Of a DNA stretch of 64,000 bases, positions 1-11,558 are shown piece after piece. The stretch covers positions 682,001 to 746,000 of the forward strand of contig NZ_JADKYT010000001.1 of assembly GCF_015354445.1 (NCBI RefSeq), in the 5' to 3' direction. The DNA comes from Methylophilus sp. QUAN (GTDB lineage: Bacteria; Pseudomonadota; Gammaproteobacteria; Burkholderiales; Methylophilaceae). A model generated the notes under the pieces. The model saw only the letters and a program-made list of their open reading frames with translations. It had not been told where the DNA came from and made no database searches. The stretch's first letter is position 1; each line of letters begins with the position of its first letter. A program made the position numbers and the translations under genes.

Positions 1-180
1 TTTCAACCGTTAAGCTCATTGAATAATATTGAAATGCAGCCAATGTACCGCGTGGTTTCGTTACGCACGGCTGCGGGCGAGGATACGCAGCTGTCTGCCG
101 AATTGCTGGAGTGTGTATTTGCGGTCTATCGGTATTACACCAATGGCAGTATCCGTCCCTGGCGATACGCTGTAAAATAG
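1..180 (+). CDS. C-terminal fragment of an unidentified protein
   Basis: An open frame enters from the left edge and ends at TAG 178-180, giving 59 residues that finish with a basic, aromatic tail (RPWRYAVK). The start lies outside the window. The segment around YRVVSLRTAAGED followed by LLECVFAVYR faintly resembles the C-terminus of type IV minor pilins of the PilX kind. That resemblance is weak and the family is not really recognised. The frame is on the same strand as rplU, whose own promoter follows about 70 bases later, so the two are probably separate transcripts. Confidence 0.45.
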   Translation, partial: FQPLSSLNNIEMQPMYRVVSLRTAAGEDTQLSAELLECVFAVYRYYTNGSIRPWRYAVK

Positions 181-250
181 CGCTTTTGGCGGCAAAAAAG
201 GCAGTCAAACCGGCGGTCCGGCTGGACATGAAAAACATGCGCAAATATAT

Positions 251-278
251 TTGCATTCTGCAATAAATTGCGTATAAT
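251..278 (+). promoter_or_regulatory. Sigma-70 promoter of rplU-rpmA
   Basis: A -35 box TTGCAT (251-256) and a perfect -10 box TATAAT (273-278) are separated by 16 bases, about 38 bases before the rplU start. This is the best match in the upstream gap. Confidence 0.7.
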
Positions 279-315
279 TGCGGGTTCTTTAAAAGGCGAC
301 GTTTAAGGCATCATT

Positions 316-630
316 ATGTACGCAGTGATTAAAACAGGTGGCAAACAGTACAAAGTAGCCGCTGGTGACAAATTAAAAGTAGAAAAATTGGTTGGTGATG
401 TTGGTTCTACTGTTGTAATCGACAAAGTGTTGTTGATTGCTAACGGCGAGTCAACCACGATTGGTGCACCTTTGGTTGCTGGTGCTAAAGTCAGTGCTAC
501 CGTGGTATCGCACGGCCGTGGTGACAAGGTGATGATTTTCAAAATGCGTCGTCGTAAGCACTACCGCAAGACTCAAGGTCATCGTCAGAGCTACACAGAA
601 ATTCAAATCGACACTATTTCAGCAAAATAA
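316..630 (+). CDS. rplU: 50S ribosomal protein L21
   Basis: This 104-residue protein has the full length of bacterial L21 and binds 23S rRNA in the large ribosomal subunit. The N-terminus [14 protein letters not shown] is the family signature. The C-terminal [16 protein letters not shown] stretch is the basic L21 tail that contacts rRNA. It is followed 47 bases later by rpmA, the standard L21-L27 pair, with one promoter upstream of rplU and one terminator after rpmA, so the two form a bicistronic unit. Confidence 0.98.
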   Translation: MYAVIKTGGKQYKVAAGDKLKVEKLVGDVGSTVVIDKVLLIANGESTTIGAPLVAGAKVSATVVSHGRGDKVMIFKMRRRKHYRKTQGHRQSYTEIQIDTISAK

Positions 631-677
631 GCACGTTCTGCTTGAGTAGAGCAGATTGCTAGAATAAGGAATCAAAC

Positions 678-935
678 ATGGCACACAAAAAAGCAGGCGG
701 TAGTTCACGTAACGGTCGCGACTCACAAGCCAAGCGCCTGGGCGTTAAAGCTTTCGGTGAAACAGTAGTTAACGCTGGCAGCATCATCGTTCGCCAACGT
801 GGTACTAGAATGCACGCTGGCGAAAACGTCGGTATGGGCAAAGACCACACACTGTATGCATTGGTAGAAGGCAAAGTTAAATTTGCAATCAAAGGCGCGT
901 TGAAGCGTCATACCGTGAGCATCGAAGCGGTTTAA
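678..935 (+). CDS. rpmA: 50S ribosomal protein L27
   Basis: This 85-residue protein begins [16 protein letters not shown], the classic L27 N-terminus that reaches toward the peptidyl transferase centre. It has the KRLGVK and GNVG-like family blocks and normal length, with no N-terminal pre-sequence of the Firmicutes kind. A good ribosome-binding site, AATAAGGA, precedes the ATG. It is the second gene of the rplU-rpmA unit and is closed by a strong hairpin at 950-979. Confidence 0.98.
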   Translation: MAHKKAGGSSRNGRDSQAKRLGVKAFGETVVNAGSIIVRQRGTRMHAGENVGMGKDHTLYALVEGKVKFAIKGALKRHTVSIEAV

Positions 936-949
936 TCAAAGTTTTATGT

Positions 950-979
950 AAAAAGCCCTGTCGCTTGACGGGGCTTTTT
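950..979 (+). terminator. Intrinsic terminator after rpmA
   Basis: A long stem AAAAAGCCCTGTC / GACGGGGCTTTTT closes over a GCTT loop with one G-U pair. The stem runs directly into its T tract. Confidence 0.85.
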
Positions 980-1018
980 ACTTTATAGTTCGCAGATTAC
1001 TGTTGATACTTACAGTAA

Positions 1019-2194
<1,176 letters not shown>

Positions 2195-2199
2195 GTTTT

Positions 2200-3321
2200 A
2201 TGGGCGTTTCACTCATACAAGACAGCAAAACCCTGATTGTGAAGGTCGGCTCCAGTCTGGTGACCAATAATGGCCAGGGCTTGGATAAGACTGCGATTGC
2301 GGCCTGGGCACAACAAATCAGTGCGCTGGTCAAACAAGGCAAGCAAGTGGTGCTGGTATCTAGCGGTGCGGTCGCTGAGGGCATGCAGCGACTGGGTTGG
2401 AAAAAGCGTCCGGTAGAAGTGAATGAGCTGCAAGCTGCGGCCGCTGTGGGGCAAATGGGCCTGGTGCAGATGTATGAGCAATGTTTTGCGCAACATGGTT
2501 TGCACACGGCGCAATTGTTGCTGACGCATGAGGACCTGGCCGACCGTAAGCGTTACCTGAATGCGCGCACAACCTTGCGTACCTTGCTCGATTTAAACGT
2601 CATTCCCATCATCAATGAAAATGATACGGTGGTCACCGAAGAAATTCGCTTTGGTGATAATGATACCCTTGGCGCGCTAGTCGCCAACCTGATCGAAGCC
2701 GATGCGCTGATTATCCTCACCGACCAGCAAGGCCTGTATTCTGCTGATCCGCGCAAAGACCCCAATGCGGTGTTTATCAATTTTGAAACCGCTGGTAATC
2801 CCGAGCTGGAAAGCATGGCGGGTGGCGCCGGCAGTGCCGTGGGCACCGGTGGCATGTTGACCAAGATCCTGGCTGCCAAGCGTGCGGCCAATAGCGGCGC
2901 GCATACCGTCATCGCTTCTGGCCGTGAGCCAGAGGTGTTGATGCGTTTAAGCCTGGGTGAGGCCATAGGCACACATCTAAAAGCAGGCAAAATGAAAACG
3001 CTGGCGAAGAAGCAGTGGCTGGCTGATCATTTGCGTGTGGGTGGCAAACTGGTGCTGGATGATGGTGCCGTCAGTGTGCTGAGCAAAGATGGCAAGAGTT
3101 TATTGCCGATTGGCGTGGTCGACGTATTGGGCCAGTTTGAGCGCGGTGATGTGGTCGCCTGTGTCGATGCACAAGGGAAAGAGTGGGCGCGAGGCATAGT
3201 CAATTACAATGCCAATGAAGTGCGCAGAATTAAGCGTAAACCCAGCAACGAGATTGAAAGTGTACTGGGCTATGTAGAAGAAAAAGAGTTGATACACAGA
3301 GATAATCTGGTATTGGTTTAA
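2200..3321 (+). CDS. proB: Glutamate 5-kinase
   Basis: This 373-residue kinase phosphorylates L-glutamate, the first and feedback-inhibited step of proline synthesis. The amino-acid kinase domain opens with [11 protein letters not shown] and carries the [17 protein letters not shown] and GTGGMLTK motifs. The last ~95 residues form the PUA domain of long-type ProB. The gene sits 5 bases after obgE and 36 bases before purE, an arrangement common in betaproteobacteria. Confidence 0.97.
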   Translation: MGVSLIQDSKTLIVKVGSSLVTNNGQGLDKTAIAAWAQQISALVKQGKQVVLVSSGAVAEGMQRLGWKKRPVEVNELQAAAAVGQMGLVQMYEQCFAQHGLHTAQLLLTHEDLADRKRYLNARTTLRTLLDLNVIPIINENDTVVTEEIRFGDNDTLGALVANLIEADALIILTDQQGLYSADPRKDPNAVFINFETAGNPELESMAGGAGSAVGTGGMLTKILAAKRAANSGAHTVIASGREPEVLMRLSLGEAIGTHLKAGKMKTLAKKQWLADHLRVGGKLVLDDGAVSVLSKDGKSLLPIGVVDVLGQFERGDVVACVDAQGKEWARGIVNYNANEVRRIKRKPSNEIESVLGYVEEKELIHRDNLVLV

Positions 3322-3357
3322 TTGCCAACAAGACGAAGAGAGTGACAAGGCAACGTG

Positions 3358-3852
3358 ATGAGTAAACCTTTGGTAGCCATTATTATGGGGTCGGACAGTG
3401 ACTGGCCAGTGATGAAAAATGCCGCGCAAATGCTGGCAGATTTTGGTGTCGCTTACGAAGCGCGCGTGGTGTCTGCGCATCGCACGCCAGACCTGATGTT
3501 CCAGTTTGCGGAATCTGCTGCAAGCAATGGTTTCCAGGTGATTATTGCCGGTGCCGGTGGTGCTGCGCACTTGCCCGGCATGGTCGCTGCGAAAACGACT
3601 CTGCCGGTATTGGGCGTGCCTGTGCCTTCCAAGCACCTGCAAGGGCAAGACTCGCTACTGTCTATCGTGCAGATGCCTAAGGGTATCCCGGTGGCCACGT
3701 TTGCCATTGGTGATGCGGGCGCAGCGAATGCAGGTTTGTTTGCGGTTGCGATGTTGGCTAACCAGGATGCGGCGTTGGCTGAGAAGCTGGCGACTTTCCG
3801 CAAAAAACAAGCTGAAAAAGTTCATGCAATGGAGTTGAGCGAAAAACCATGA
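3358..3852 (+). CDS. purE: N5-carboxyaminoimidazole ribonucleotide mutase
   Basis: This 164-residue PurE rearranges N5-CAIR to CAIR in purine synthesis. The family motifs [27 protein letters not shown] and GVPVPSK are all present. The frame also has a GTG at 3355, but the AAGG at 3347-3350 is better spaced for ATG 3358. The last four bases overlap the purK start in an ATGA arrangement, so PurE and PurK are translationally coupled and act in sequence. Confidence 0.97.
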   Translation: MSKPLVAIIMGSDSDWPVMKNAAQMLADFGVAYEARVVSAHRTPDLMFQFAESAASNGFQVIIAGAGGAAHLPGMVAAKTTLPVLGVPVPSKHLQGQDSLLSIVQMPKGIPVATFAIGDAGAANAGLFAVAMLANQDAALAEKLATFRKKQAEKVHAMELSEKP

Positions 3853-4997
3853 CATCATCCGTAATTCAACCTTCTGCTATGTTGGGTATGTTGGGCGGCG
3901 GCCAGCTTGGCCGTTTTTTCGTCATTGCAGCGCATGAAATGGGCTACAAGGTGGCGGTGCTGGATCCTGACAAGAATAGCCCGGCGGGCATGATTGCCGA
4001 TGTACATTTATGTGCGGCATACGACGATGCGGCGGCTTTGAAGGTGATGGCGGATACCTGCCAGGCGATTTCAACCGAATTTGAAAATGTGCCTGCTGAA
4101 ACGCTGGCTACCTTGGCGAAATCGACCGTTGTGCATCCGAGTGCGGATGCAGTGGCGATCGCCCAGCATCGCATCAAGGAAAAAACGTTCTTCAAGGAGT
4201 CTGGCTTGCCTGTTGGGCCGTTTGTGCCAGTGACGGCTGAAAGCGATTTGCCAGAAGATGGTGATATGTACCCGGCGGTGCTGAAAGTGGCGCGCTTTGG
4301 TTACGATGGCAAAGGTCAGGCGCGTGTCGCCAACCGCGAACAAGCGGTGGCCGCCTTTCAGGGCTTTAAGCAGGAAACCTGCGTGCTGGAAAAAATGTTA
4401 CCGCTGGACCTGGAAGTCTCCGTGGTGTTGGCGCGCGATGTGCATGGCAATATTGCTGCGTTCCCCACTGCTGAAAATAGCCACTTGAACGGTATTCTTG
4501 ATATCAGTATCGCGCCTGCACGTTGCTCTGAAGTGATTAAAGCCAATGCGCAAGAGCTGGCGAAAAAACTGGCCAATAGCCTGAATTATGTCGGTGTATT
4601 GGGGGTGGAGTTTTTTGTGGTCGGCAACCAGTTGCTGGTGAATGAAATTGCGCCGCGTCCGCATAATTCCGGTCATTACACGCTGGATGCCTGCGTGACC
4701 AACCAGTTTGAGCAGCAAGTGCGTGTGATTACTGGCCAGGCATTAGGCAGTCCGCATTTGCATAGCAACGCAGTCATGGTGAATATTTTGGGTGATAGCT
4801 GGCTGTATAGCGGCAAGCAGGTTGAGCCTGCGTGGGATAGAGCCTTTGCGCATGGCAACCTCAAAATGCACCTGTACGGCAAGCATGAGCCGCGCAAAGC
4901 GCGCAAAATGGGGCATTTCACAGTGATTGGTGAGGACGCGCAAGCTGTGCTCAATGCCGCTAAAGTGGCGCGCAGTGAATTGCACATTGGTGAGTAA
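3849..4997 (+). CDS. purK: N5-carboxyaminoimidazole ribonucleotide synthase
   Basis: This 382-residue ATP-grasp enzyme carboxylates AIR with ATP and bicarbonate to N5-CAIR, the substrate of PurE. It has the N-terminal [10 protein letters not shown] motif, an ATP-grasp core ([31 protein letters not shown]) and [12 protein letters not shown] near the active site. It overlaps purE by four bases and ends the obgE-proB-purE-purK unit just before a strong terminator. Confidence 0.97.
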   Translation: MTSSVIQPSAMLGMLGGGQLGRFFVIAAHEMGYKVAVLDPDKNSPAGMIADVHLCAAYDDAAALKVMADTCQAISTEFENVPAETLATLAKSTVVHPSADAVAIAQHRIKEKTFFKESGLPVGPFVPVTAESDLPEDGDMYPAVLKVARFGYDGKGQARVANREQAVAAFQGFKQETCVLEKMLPLDLEVSVVLARDVHGNIAAFPTAENSHLNGILDISIAPARCSEVIKANAQELAKKLANSLNYVGVLGVEFFVVGNQLLVNEIAPRPHNSGHYTLDACVTNQFEQQVRVITGQALGSPHLHSNAVMVNILGDSWLYSGKQVEPAWDRAFAHGNLKMHLYGKHEPRKARKMGHFTVIGEDAQAVLNAAKVARSELHIGE

Positions 4998-5008
4998 CTC
5001 ACACTGTT

Positions 5009-5036
5009 AAAAAAGCCCGGCATGTCCGGGCTTTTT
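5009..5036 (+). terminator. Intrinsic terminator after purK
   Basis: The stem AAAAAAGCCCGG / CCGGGCTTTTTT closes over a CATGT loop and ends in a T tract, 12 bases after the purK stop. Confidence 0.85.
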
Positions 5037-5073
5037 TGTGTCTGGTTTTTGCTGCGTGGCGGATGTTAGTCAA

Positions 5074-5105
5074 TAAAAAAGCCGGACATGCGTCCGGCTC
5101 TTTTA
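5074..5105 (-). terminator. Intrinsic terminator after rpsT
   Basis: Read on the minus strand, the stem GCCGGAC / GTCCGGC closes over GCAT and is followed by TTTTTTATTG. It lies 20 bases downstream of the rpsT stop and tail-to-tail with the purK terminator. Confidence 0.8.
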
Positions 5106-5124
5106 GTATGCACCCCTACTGAAA

Positions 5125-5496
5125 TTATTCAGCAGCTTTTTTCGCGCGAGGCTTAGCAGCTTTTTTAGCTGGTGCCGCTTCGGCTTTAGGTGCAGCTGCT
5201 TTTTTCACAGAAGCCAAAGTCGCAGGTGTGTCACCGGACAATGCTTTGATCGCAGCAGTCAAACGGCTCTTATGACGAGCAGCTTTGTTTTTGTGAATGA
5301 TTTTCTTGTCAGCGATACGGTCGATCACGCTAACGTTTTCTTGGTAAGAAGCCACAGCAGCAGCTTTGTCACCAGTTTGAATCGCTTTGATTACTTTTTT
5401 GATCGCAGTACGCAAAGTAGAACGCAATGCTGCATTGTGCGCATTTACTTTGACGGATTGGCGCGCGCGTTTGCGGGCTTGTGCGGTATTTGCCAT
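5125..5496 (-). CDS. rpsT: 30S ribosomal protein S20 with long basic C-terminal tail
   Basis: The first ~88 residues are a typical S20 that binds the 16S rRNA 5' domain ([24 protein letters not shown], ending AAIKALSG). The protein then continues for about 35 residues of Ala/Lys/Pro repeats ([19 protein letters not shown]), reaching 123 residues against the usual 86-90. The tail is in frame and ends just before the terminator, so it is not an assembly artefact at the window edge. It resembles histone-H1-like tails. AGGAT precedes the ATG, and a good promoter lies at 5546-5574. Confidence 0.95.
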   Translation of the reverse strand: MANTAQARKRARQSVKVNAHNAALRSTLRTAIKKVIKAIQTGDKAAAVASYQENVSVIDRIADKKIIHKNKAARHKSRLTAAIKALSGDTPATLASVKKAAAPKAEAAPAKKAAKPRAKKAAE

Positions 5497-5545
5497 ATTC
5501 GTTTTATCCTGTAACTTTCAAAAGGGGTGTGATACGAAACCGTGC

Positions 5546-5574
5546 ATCATACTGTTTTTACTTTGTTTTTGCAA
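5546..5574 (-). promoter_or_regulatory. Sigma-70 promoter of rpsT
   Basis: On the minus strand, TTGCAA (5569-5574) and TATGAT (5546-5551) are spaced by 17 bases, about 50 bases before the rpsT start. Confidence 0.65.
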
Positions 5575-5703
5575 GATTAAAAACGCATTTAGTCGATTGA
5601 TTGTTGCTGCATGGTAAAATCGGCCAACTTTTCAATCTGCTGACAGTTCGCTGTGAGCAATAAGCTGCCAAAAATAGATGAAGGCGCGTATTTTCCACCA
5701 TTT

Positions 5704-7248
5704 ATGAATTTGCTCAAAGCACTGGCCACCGTAGGTGGCATGACGTTTATCTCGCGCCTGCTCGGCTTTGTCCGTGACACACTGATTGCCCGTATTTTTG
5801 GCGCGGGCATGGCCACCGATGCCTTTTTTGTTGCGTTTAAAATCCCCAACCTGTTGCGCCGTATTTCGGGCGAGGGCGCATTTAGCCAGGCCTTTGTGCC
5901 TATCCTTTCCGAGTACCGCAAGCAGCGTACGCCTGAGGCGACCAAGGCATTGATTAATCATGTGGCCAGTTTGCTGGGCCTGTTTCTGGTGGCGATTACT
6001 ATTGTTGGCATGCTGGCGGCGCCGTTGATTGTGCGCCTGACTTCGCCGGGCTTTGTGCATGACCCGGCCAAGTTTGCATTGACCACTGAACTATTACGTA
6101 TCACCTTTCCTTATATCCTGTTTATTTCACTGGTATCAATGGCAGGCGGGGTGCTCAATGCGTTCAGCAAATTCCAGGTGCCTGCCTTTACGCCAGTCTG
6201 GCTTAATTTGAGCTTTATTACAGCGGCGATTTTTATTGCGCCGCATTTCCACAACTCCGTCTATGTATTGGCTTGGGCAGTATTTGTTGGCGGTATTATC
6301 CAGTTACTGTATCAGTTGCCTTACCTGCAGGAAATCGGCATGTTGCCGCGCTATGCCTTGAACTTTGAGGATGAAGGCGTGCGCCGCATCCTTAAGTTGA
6401 TGGGCCCCGCTATTTTCGGCGTGTCTGTGGCGCAGATTTCCATCGTGCTGAATAACATTTTTGCTTCGTTTATGCCCACCGGCAGTGTGTCCTGGCTGTA
6501 TTATGCCGATCGCCTGATGGAGTTCCCGACCGGTGTACTGGGCGTGGCATTAGGCACGATTTTGTTGCCCAGTTTATCCAAGGCGCATGTAGATAAATCC
6601 AGCGCCGAGTTTTCATTGTTGTTGGACTGGGGCTTGCGCCTGACCTTTATGCTGGCTATTCCGGCGGCGGTGGCGATGGCTGTGCTTTCCAAACCGCTCG
6701 TCGTCAGCCTGTTTTATTACGGCAAATTCACTTCTATGGACGTGTTGCAAACCGAGCGCGCATTGATTGCGTATAGCCTGAGTCTGCTCGGCCTGATTAT
6801 GGTGAAGGTGCTGGCACCGGGGTTTTATGCCCGCCAGAATGTTAAAACGCCGGTTAAAATTGCCATCTTTACCCTGGTCATGACGCAAATCATGAATGTG
6901 GCTTTCTTGTGGTTTACCTCGTTGCAACATGCTGGATTGGCGCTGGCCGTTGGCCTCGGGGCTTGTCTGAACGCGACCTTGCTTTGGGTGACGTTACAGA
7001 AATCCGGCGCCTATCAGCCACAGGCTGGTTGGGTGTTGTTCTTGCTCAAACTGCTGGTGGCGGTGACCGTCATGGCACTGGTGTTGCATGCGGCGGCGAC
7101 CTGGTCCGGTGATTGGTTGGCCATGGCGACATTGACCCGCATGGCGCATCTGGCAGGCATCGTCGTGCTGGGCATGAGTGTGTATTTTGCTGCACTCGGC
7201 CTGCTTGGTTTTCGGCCAAGGGACTTTATGAAACGGGTGGCTAAATAA
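5704..7248 (+). CDS. murJ: Lipid II flippase MurJ
   Basis: This polytopic inner-membrane protein of the MOP/MVF superfamily flips lipid II for peptidoglycan synthesis. The start MNLLKALATVGGMTFISRLLGF followed by RDTLIARIFG and ATDAFFVAFKIPNLLRR matches the N-terminus of MurJ, so ATG 5704 (514 residues) is preferred. An in-frame GTG at 5653 would add 17 residues with no clear ribosome-binding site. About 13-14 hydrophobic segments run through the protein. The stop overlaps the ribF ATG by one base, so ribF is coupled to it. Confidence 0.93.
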   Translation: MNLLKALATVGGMTFISRLLGFVRDTLIARIFGAGMATDAFFVAFKIPNLLRRISGEGAFSQAFVPILSEYRKQRTPEATKALINHVASLLGLFLVAITIVGMLAAPLIVRLTSPGFVHDPAKFALTTELLRITFPYILFISLVSMAGGVLNAFSKFQVPAFTPVWLNLSFITAAIFIAPHFHNSVYVLAWAVFVGGIIQLLYQLPYLQEIGMLPRYALNFEDEGVRRILKLMGPAIFGVSVAQISIVLNNIFASFMPTGSVSWLYYADRLMEFPTGVLGVALGTILLPSLSKAHVDKSSAEFSLLLDWGLRLTFMLAIPAAVAMAVLSKPLVVSLFYYGKFTSMDVLQTERALIAYSLSLLGLIMVKVLAPGFYARQNVKTPVKIAIFTLVMTQIMNVAFLWFTSLQHAGLALAVGLGACLNATLLWVTLQKSGAYQPQAGWVLFLLKLLVAVTVMALVLHAAATWSGDWLAMATLTRMAHLAGIVVLGMSVYFAALGLLGFRPRDFMKRVAK

Positions 7249-8141
7249 TGCAGATATTTCGCCATATTCCAGCAGCATCCTCGCCGCAAGCGATTGCCAT
7301 CGGCAATTTTGATGGCATGCATTTGGGGCACCAGGCCTTGCTGCGCCAACTGGTCGCTTATGCGCAAACCTATAAAATCACGCCCGCCGTGATGACCTTT
7401 GAGCCACATCCGCGCGAGTTTTTCATGCCGCAGAATGCGCCTGCGCGCCTGGCCTCCATGCGTGAAAAGCTGGAATATTTTGCCGAATGTGGCGTGCAGC
7501 ATGTGTATGTGCAACGCTTTAACCAGGCGTTTGCCGCACAGAGCCCAGCCACGTTTATGCAGGTGTTGCGACAGCAACTCAATGCCAATGTGGTCATGGT
7601 TGGTGAGGATTTCTGCTTTGGTGCCAAGCGTGCAGGCACTGTGCAAACATTGATCGAGCACGGCTTCAATGTGATTCCGCTGCCCGAAGTGCAGTTACAT
7701 GGCGAGCGTGTCTCCAGCACGCTGGTGCGTAATGCGCTGGCGGCAGGCGAACTGGTCAAGGCGCATACCTTGCTTGATCGCCCGTACAGCATTAGTGGCA
7801 AGGTGGTGCATGGTGCCAAGCTCGGGCGCCAGTTGGGTTACCCGACAGCCAATGTACATATGCGCCATGAACGGCCTGCACTGACCGGGGTTTATGCGGT
7901 AAAATTGAACAATTTACCGGCGGTTGCCAATTTGGGTAATCGGCCGACCCTGGAAGGCATCCCCAAACTCAAGCTTGAAGTGCATGTGTTTGATTTTAAT
8001 GATGATCTTTATGATCAGCATGTGCATGTGCAGTTTTTTCATAAACTGCGTGACGAACAAAAATTTGCCGGGCTGGATGCATTGAAGGCGCAAATTGCGC
8101 TGGATGCCTTGCAGGCAAAACAATATTTTAGCCACGGATAA
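7248..8141 (+). CDS. ribF: Bifunctional riboflavin kinase / FAD synthetase
   Basis: This 297-residue RibF makes FMN from riboflavin and then FAD. The N-terminal nucleotidyltransferase half has AIGNFDGMHLGHQ and TFEPHPREFF. The C-terminal flavokinase half has the ISGKVVHGAKLGRQLGYPTAN motif. It shares one base with the murJ stop. A hairpin with a T tract follows at 8155-8183, before ileS, the usual downstream neighbour in proteobacteria. Confidence 0.96.
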   Translation: MQIFRHIPAASSPQAIAIGNFDGMHLGHQALLRQLVAYAQTYKITPAVMTFEPHPREFFMPQNAPARLASMREKLEYFAECGVQHVYVQRFNQAFAAQSPATFMQVLRQQLNANVVMVGEDFCFGAKRAGTVQTLIEHGFNVIPLPEVQLHGERVSSTLVRNALAAGELVKAHTLLDRPYSISGKVVHGAKLGRQLGYPTANVHMRHERPALTGVYAVKLNNLPAVANLGNRPTLEGIPKLKLEVHVFDFNDDLYDQHVHVQFFHKLRDEQKFAGLDALKAQIALDALQAKQYFSHG

Positions 8142-8154
8142 GCGCTGAACATCG

Positions 8155-8183
8155 ATCAGCCATCAATCTGTGGCTGATTTTTT
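8155..8183 (+). terminator. Terminator-like hairpin between ribF and ileS
   Basis: An 8-bp stem ATCAGCCA / TGGCTGAT with an 8-base loop is followed by six T residues, ending only about 10 bases before the ileS start. It has the form of an intrinsic terminator or attenuator inside what is otherwise a tight murJ-ribF-ileS-lspA run. Confidence 0.6.
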
Positions 8184-8193
8184 GGATATTTAA

Positions 8194-11049
8194 ATGACTG
8201 ACCAAACCAAAGATTCAAAATATAAACTGAATTTACCTGAAACCAGTTTCCCCATGCGCGGTGACTTGTCCAAGCGCGAACCGGCCTGGTTAAAAAGCTG
8301 GCAAGCGCGCAAGGTGTACGAGCGTATCCGCGCCAAGCGTAAGGGTGCGCCAACATTCATTCTGCACGACGGCCCACCGTACGCCAATGGTGATATTCAC
8401 ATTGGTCACGCCGTCAATAAAATCCTCAAGGACATCATCATCAAGGCCAAAACCATGGGTGGTTTTGATGCGCCTTATGTGCCGGGATGGGATTGCCACG
8501 GTCTGCCGATCGAGCTGGTGGTGGAGAAAAACCACGGCAAGAATATTGATCCGGCCAAGTTCCGTGAATTGTGCCGTGCCTATGCCGCCGAGCAGGTCGA
8601 AAAGCAGAAAAAAGACTTTATCCGCCTGGGTGTATTGGCTGACTGGGATCATCCTTACCTGACCATGGCATTTAACACCGAGGCCGATATCATGCGTGCC
8701 CTGGGTGATATCTACCAGAATGGTTATCTGTATCAAGGTTCCAAGCCTGTGCACTGGTGTGTGGACTGCGGCTCTGCCCTGGCTGAAGCTGAGGTGGAAT
8801 ACGAAGACGTGAATTCACCTGCGATTGATGTCGGTTTCAAGGTGGTAGATAACGCTGCATTGAGCAAAGCATTTGGTACTGCCGTGAATGGTGATGCCTA
8901 TGCCGTGATCTGGACCACCACGCCATGGACACTGCCTGCTAACCAGGCGGTAAGCGTGAATGCCGAGCTGGATTATGACCTGATTCAAACCAGCAAAGGC
9001 TTGCTGATCCTGGTGCGTGATCTGGCAGAAAAAACCTTGGCCAGATATGCAGAGGAAAATACTTCTGTCATCGCCAGTTGCAAGGGCGAAGCTTTGCGTG
9101 GTTTGCTGTTACAGCATCCGTTCGACAACCGCCAGGTGCCAGTGATCACGGGTGACCACGTGACGACCGATGCCGGTACCGGCCTGGTGCATACGGCTGC
9201 CGCCCATGGTAACGATGACTGGTTGGTGATGCGCGCCAATTTCCCTAATGAAAAACCGCGCGTACTCATTGGTGGTGATGGCAAATTCTTTAGCAGCGAG
9301 TTGGTTGAATTTGTAGAAATCCGCGGCCTGAGCCGTCAGGATGCTAACAAGATCATCCTGGCCAAGTTGCAGGAAAATGGCGTGTTGTTAGCCTCTGCGC
9401 GTTTAAACCACAGCTTCCCGCATTGCTGGCGTCATAAAACGCCACTGATGCAATTGGCGACGCACCAGTGGTTTATCGGCATGAACTCTGTCGGCCCAGA
9501 TGGCAAAGCCTTGCGTGAGCATGCAAATACAGCAGTCGACGCGACACAGTTCTTCCCGAGCTGGGGCCGTGCGCGCCTGGAAGCCATGATCAAGAATCGC
9601 CCAGACTGGTGCGTGTCACGCCAGCGTAACTGGGGCGTACCTATGCCGTTCTTTGTCCACAAGGAAACAGGCGAACCACATCCAGAAACCATGCACTTGC
9701 TGGAAACCGTATGCAAACAGGTAGAACAGCAGGGTATAGAGGCCTGGTTCAGCCTGGATGGCGCCGCTTTCCTCGCCCAGCATGCGCCAGCGAATGCCGA
9801 GCAGTATAAAAAAGTGACGGATACCTTGGACGTCTGGTTTGACTCAGGCGCCACGCATTATGCCGTGGTGCGTTCTGCGCAGCATCCAACCTTGTCGGCC
9901 GCTGCAAACGTGCGTGAGGCCGAACACCAGCCAGTGGCTGACCTGTACCTCGAGGGCTCAGACCAGCACCGCGGCTGGTTCCAGTCCAGCTTGCTGACTG
10001 GTTGTGCGATTGACGGCACTGCGCCTTACAAGGCCTTGCTGACGCATGGTTTTGTGGTTGATGGCGCTGGCCATAAAATGAGTAAATCCAAAGGTAACGT
10101 CGTCGCGCCACAAAAAGTCATGGATACTTATGGCGCCGATATTCTGCGTTTATGGGTGGCGTCGACCGATTATTCTGGTGAGCTGACCATCAGTGATGAG
10201 ATTCTCAAGCGTGTCGCCGATGGCTATCGCCGTATCCGTAATACCTTGCGTTTCCTGCTCTCAAACCTGGCTGATTTTGATGCCAGTAAAGACCTGCTAC
10301 CCGTCGACCAGTGGCTGGAAATTGACCGCTATGCACTGCACCTGACGCAGCAATTGCAAAACGGCATCCTGGCTGATTACGATAAGTACGAATTTCACCT
10401 GGCGGTGCAAAAGTTCGTTGGTTTCTGTTCTGAAGATTTAGGTGGTTTTTACCTCGATATCCTGAAAGACCGCCTGTATACCAGTGGTGAAACTTCACAT
10501 GCACGCCGTGCGGCACAAAGCGCCTTGCATCACATCACACATGCCATGATGCGCCTGATGGCGCCGATTTTGAGTTTCACGGCCGATGAAATCTGGCAGA
10601 CACTGGGGCTGGATAGCGTAGCGACTGTGTTTGAAGAGGATTGGTATGGGTTGCCTGCACACGGTTTAAATTCAGAGAGACTCTCTGTATGGGAGTCGAT
10701 TATTGAGTTAAGAAAAGTCGTTAATAAGGAAATTGAGGTGTCGAGAGGTTTCGGCACGGTTGGTTCTTCCCTAGCTGCAGAAGTCGATTTATATATTGCG
10801 GATGACGTGCTTTTCAATCATTTGAATGCTTTTGGTGATGATTTGAAGTTTGTTTTCATTACATCACGATTGACTGTTCATCACGAGGTAAGAGATGACA
10901 TTGTAAAAGTTGTTGGTGGAGCCCATCACAAATGTGACCGCTGCTGGCATTACCGTGCCGATGTCGGCAGTGATGCAGCGCATCCGACCATTTGTGGTCG
11001 TTGCGTAAGCAACCTTTTTGGCAGTGGTGAAGTGCGCACCTATGCCTAA
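8194..11049 (+). CDS. ileS: Isoleucyl-tRNA synthetase
   Basis: This 951-residue class I synthetase charges tRNA-Ile and edits valine. The HIGH motif is in [12 protein letters not shown] near residue 65 and the KMSKS motif is in [10 protein letters not shown] near residue 630. The CP1 editing domain lies between ([23 protein letters not shown]). The C-terminal zinc finger has CDRCWHY and CGRC pairs. Bases ~10,665-10,915 are clearly AT-richer than the rest and use AGA arginine codons several times, unlike the flanks. It overlaps lspA by 8 bases. Confidence 0.97.
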   Translation: MTDQTKDSKYKLNLPETSFPMRGDLSKREPAWLKSWQARKVYERIRAKRKGAPTFILHDGPPYANGDIHIGHAVNKILKDIIIKAKTMGGFDAPYVPGWDCHGLPIELVVEKNHGKNIDPAKFRELCRAYAAEQVEKQKKDFIRLGVLADWDHPYLTMAFNTEADIMRALGDIYQNGYLYQGSKPVHWCVDCGSALAEAEVEYEDVNSPAIDVGFKVVDNAALSKAFGTAVNGDAYAVIWTTTPWTLPANQAVSVNAELDYDLIQTSKGLLILVRDLAEKTLARYAEENTSVIASCKGEALRGLLLQHPFDNRQVPVITGDHVTTDAGTGLVHTAAAHGNDDWLVMRANFPNEKPRVLIGGDGKFFSSELVEFVEIRGLSRQDANKIILAKLQENGVLLASARLNHSFPHCWRHKTPLMQLATHQWFIGMNSVGPDGKALREHANTAVDATQFFPSWGRARLEAMIKNRPDWCVSRQRNWGVPMPFFVHKETGEPHPETMHLLETVCKQVEQQGIEAWFSLDGAAFLAQHAPANAEQYKKVTDTLDVWFDSGATHYAVVRSAQHPTLSAAANVREAEHQPVADLYLEGSDQHRGWFQSSLLTGCAIDGTAPYKALLTHGFVVDGAGHKMSKSKGNVVAPQKVMDTYGADILRLWVASTDYSGELTISDEILKRVADGYRRIRNTLRFLLSNLADFDASKDLLPVDQWLEIDRYALHLTQQLQNGILADYDKYEFHLAVQKFVGFCSEDLGGFYLDILKDRLYTSGETSHARRAAQSALHHITHAMMRLMAPILSFTADEIWQTLGLDSVATVFEEDWYGLPAHGLNSERLSVWESIIELRKVVNKEIEVSRGFGTVGSSLAAEVDLYIADDVLFNHLNAFGDDLKFVFITSRLTVHHEVRDDIVKVVGGAHHKCDRCWHYRADVGSDAAHPTICGRCVSNLFGSGEVRTYA

Positions 11050-11533
11050 ATTCGGGCCTAATTTACGTTCTGCTTTGCCTTGGTTGATATTGAGTGCCAT
11101 CGTGATCGCACTCGACCTGTACACCAAGCATTTGGTGCAGCAGGCGTTCGTCTATGGCGAGCACTTGCCGGTCACTGGCTTTTTTGACCTGGTGCGTTAC
11201 CACAACACAGGCGCGGCCTTCAGCTTTTTAGCTGATGCTGGTGGCTGGCAGCATGGTTTCTTTACGGCAGTTTCTACGCTGGCTTCGGCCGTGATGGTCT
11301 ATCTGCTGGTCAAGCATCCACAAAAAAAGCTGTTCTGTTTTGGCTTGGCACTGGTATTGGGCGGCGCCTTGGGTAATTTGTATGACCGGTTAACGCTGGG
11401 CTATGTGGTCGATTTTTTGCTGTTTTATTACCAGCAATGGGCCTGGCCTGCATTTAATGTGGCCGATAGTGCTATCTGTGTCGGGGTGGGCCTGTTGATG
11501 CTGGATAGTTTTAAACAGCCGAACGACGAGTGA
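11042..11533 (+). CDS. lspA: Lipoprotein signal peptidase (signal peptidase II)
   Basis: This 163-residue inner-membrane aspartic protease removes signal peptides from prolipoproteins. There are four hydrophobic segments. The catalytic aspartates lie in [11 protein letters not shown] and FNVADSAI. The frame is open back to a TTG at 11018, but ATG 11042 gives the family length and the MPKFGPNLR cytoplasmic start. The first 8 bases overlap the ileS end, the classic ileS-lspA coupling. Confidence 0.95.
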   Translation: MPKFGPNLRSALPWLILSAIVIALDLYTKHLVQQAFVYGEHLPVTGFFDLVRYHNTGAAFSFLADAGGWQHGFFTAVSTLASAVMVYLLVKHPQKKLFCFGLALVLGGALGNLYDRLTLGYVVDFLLFYYQQWAWPAFNVADSAICVGVGLLMLDSFKQPNDE

Positions 11534-11558
11534 CGCGAGCAGGCGTAGAAGCTAGGCC

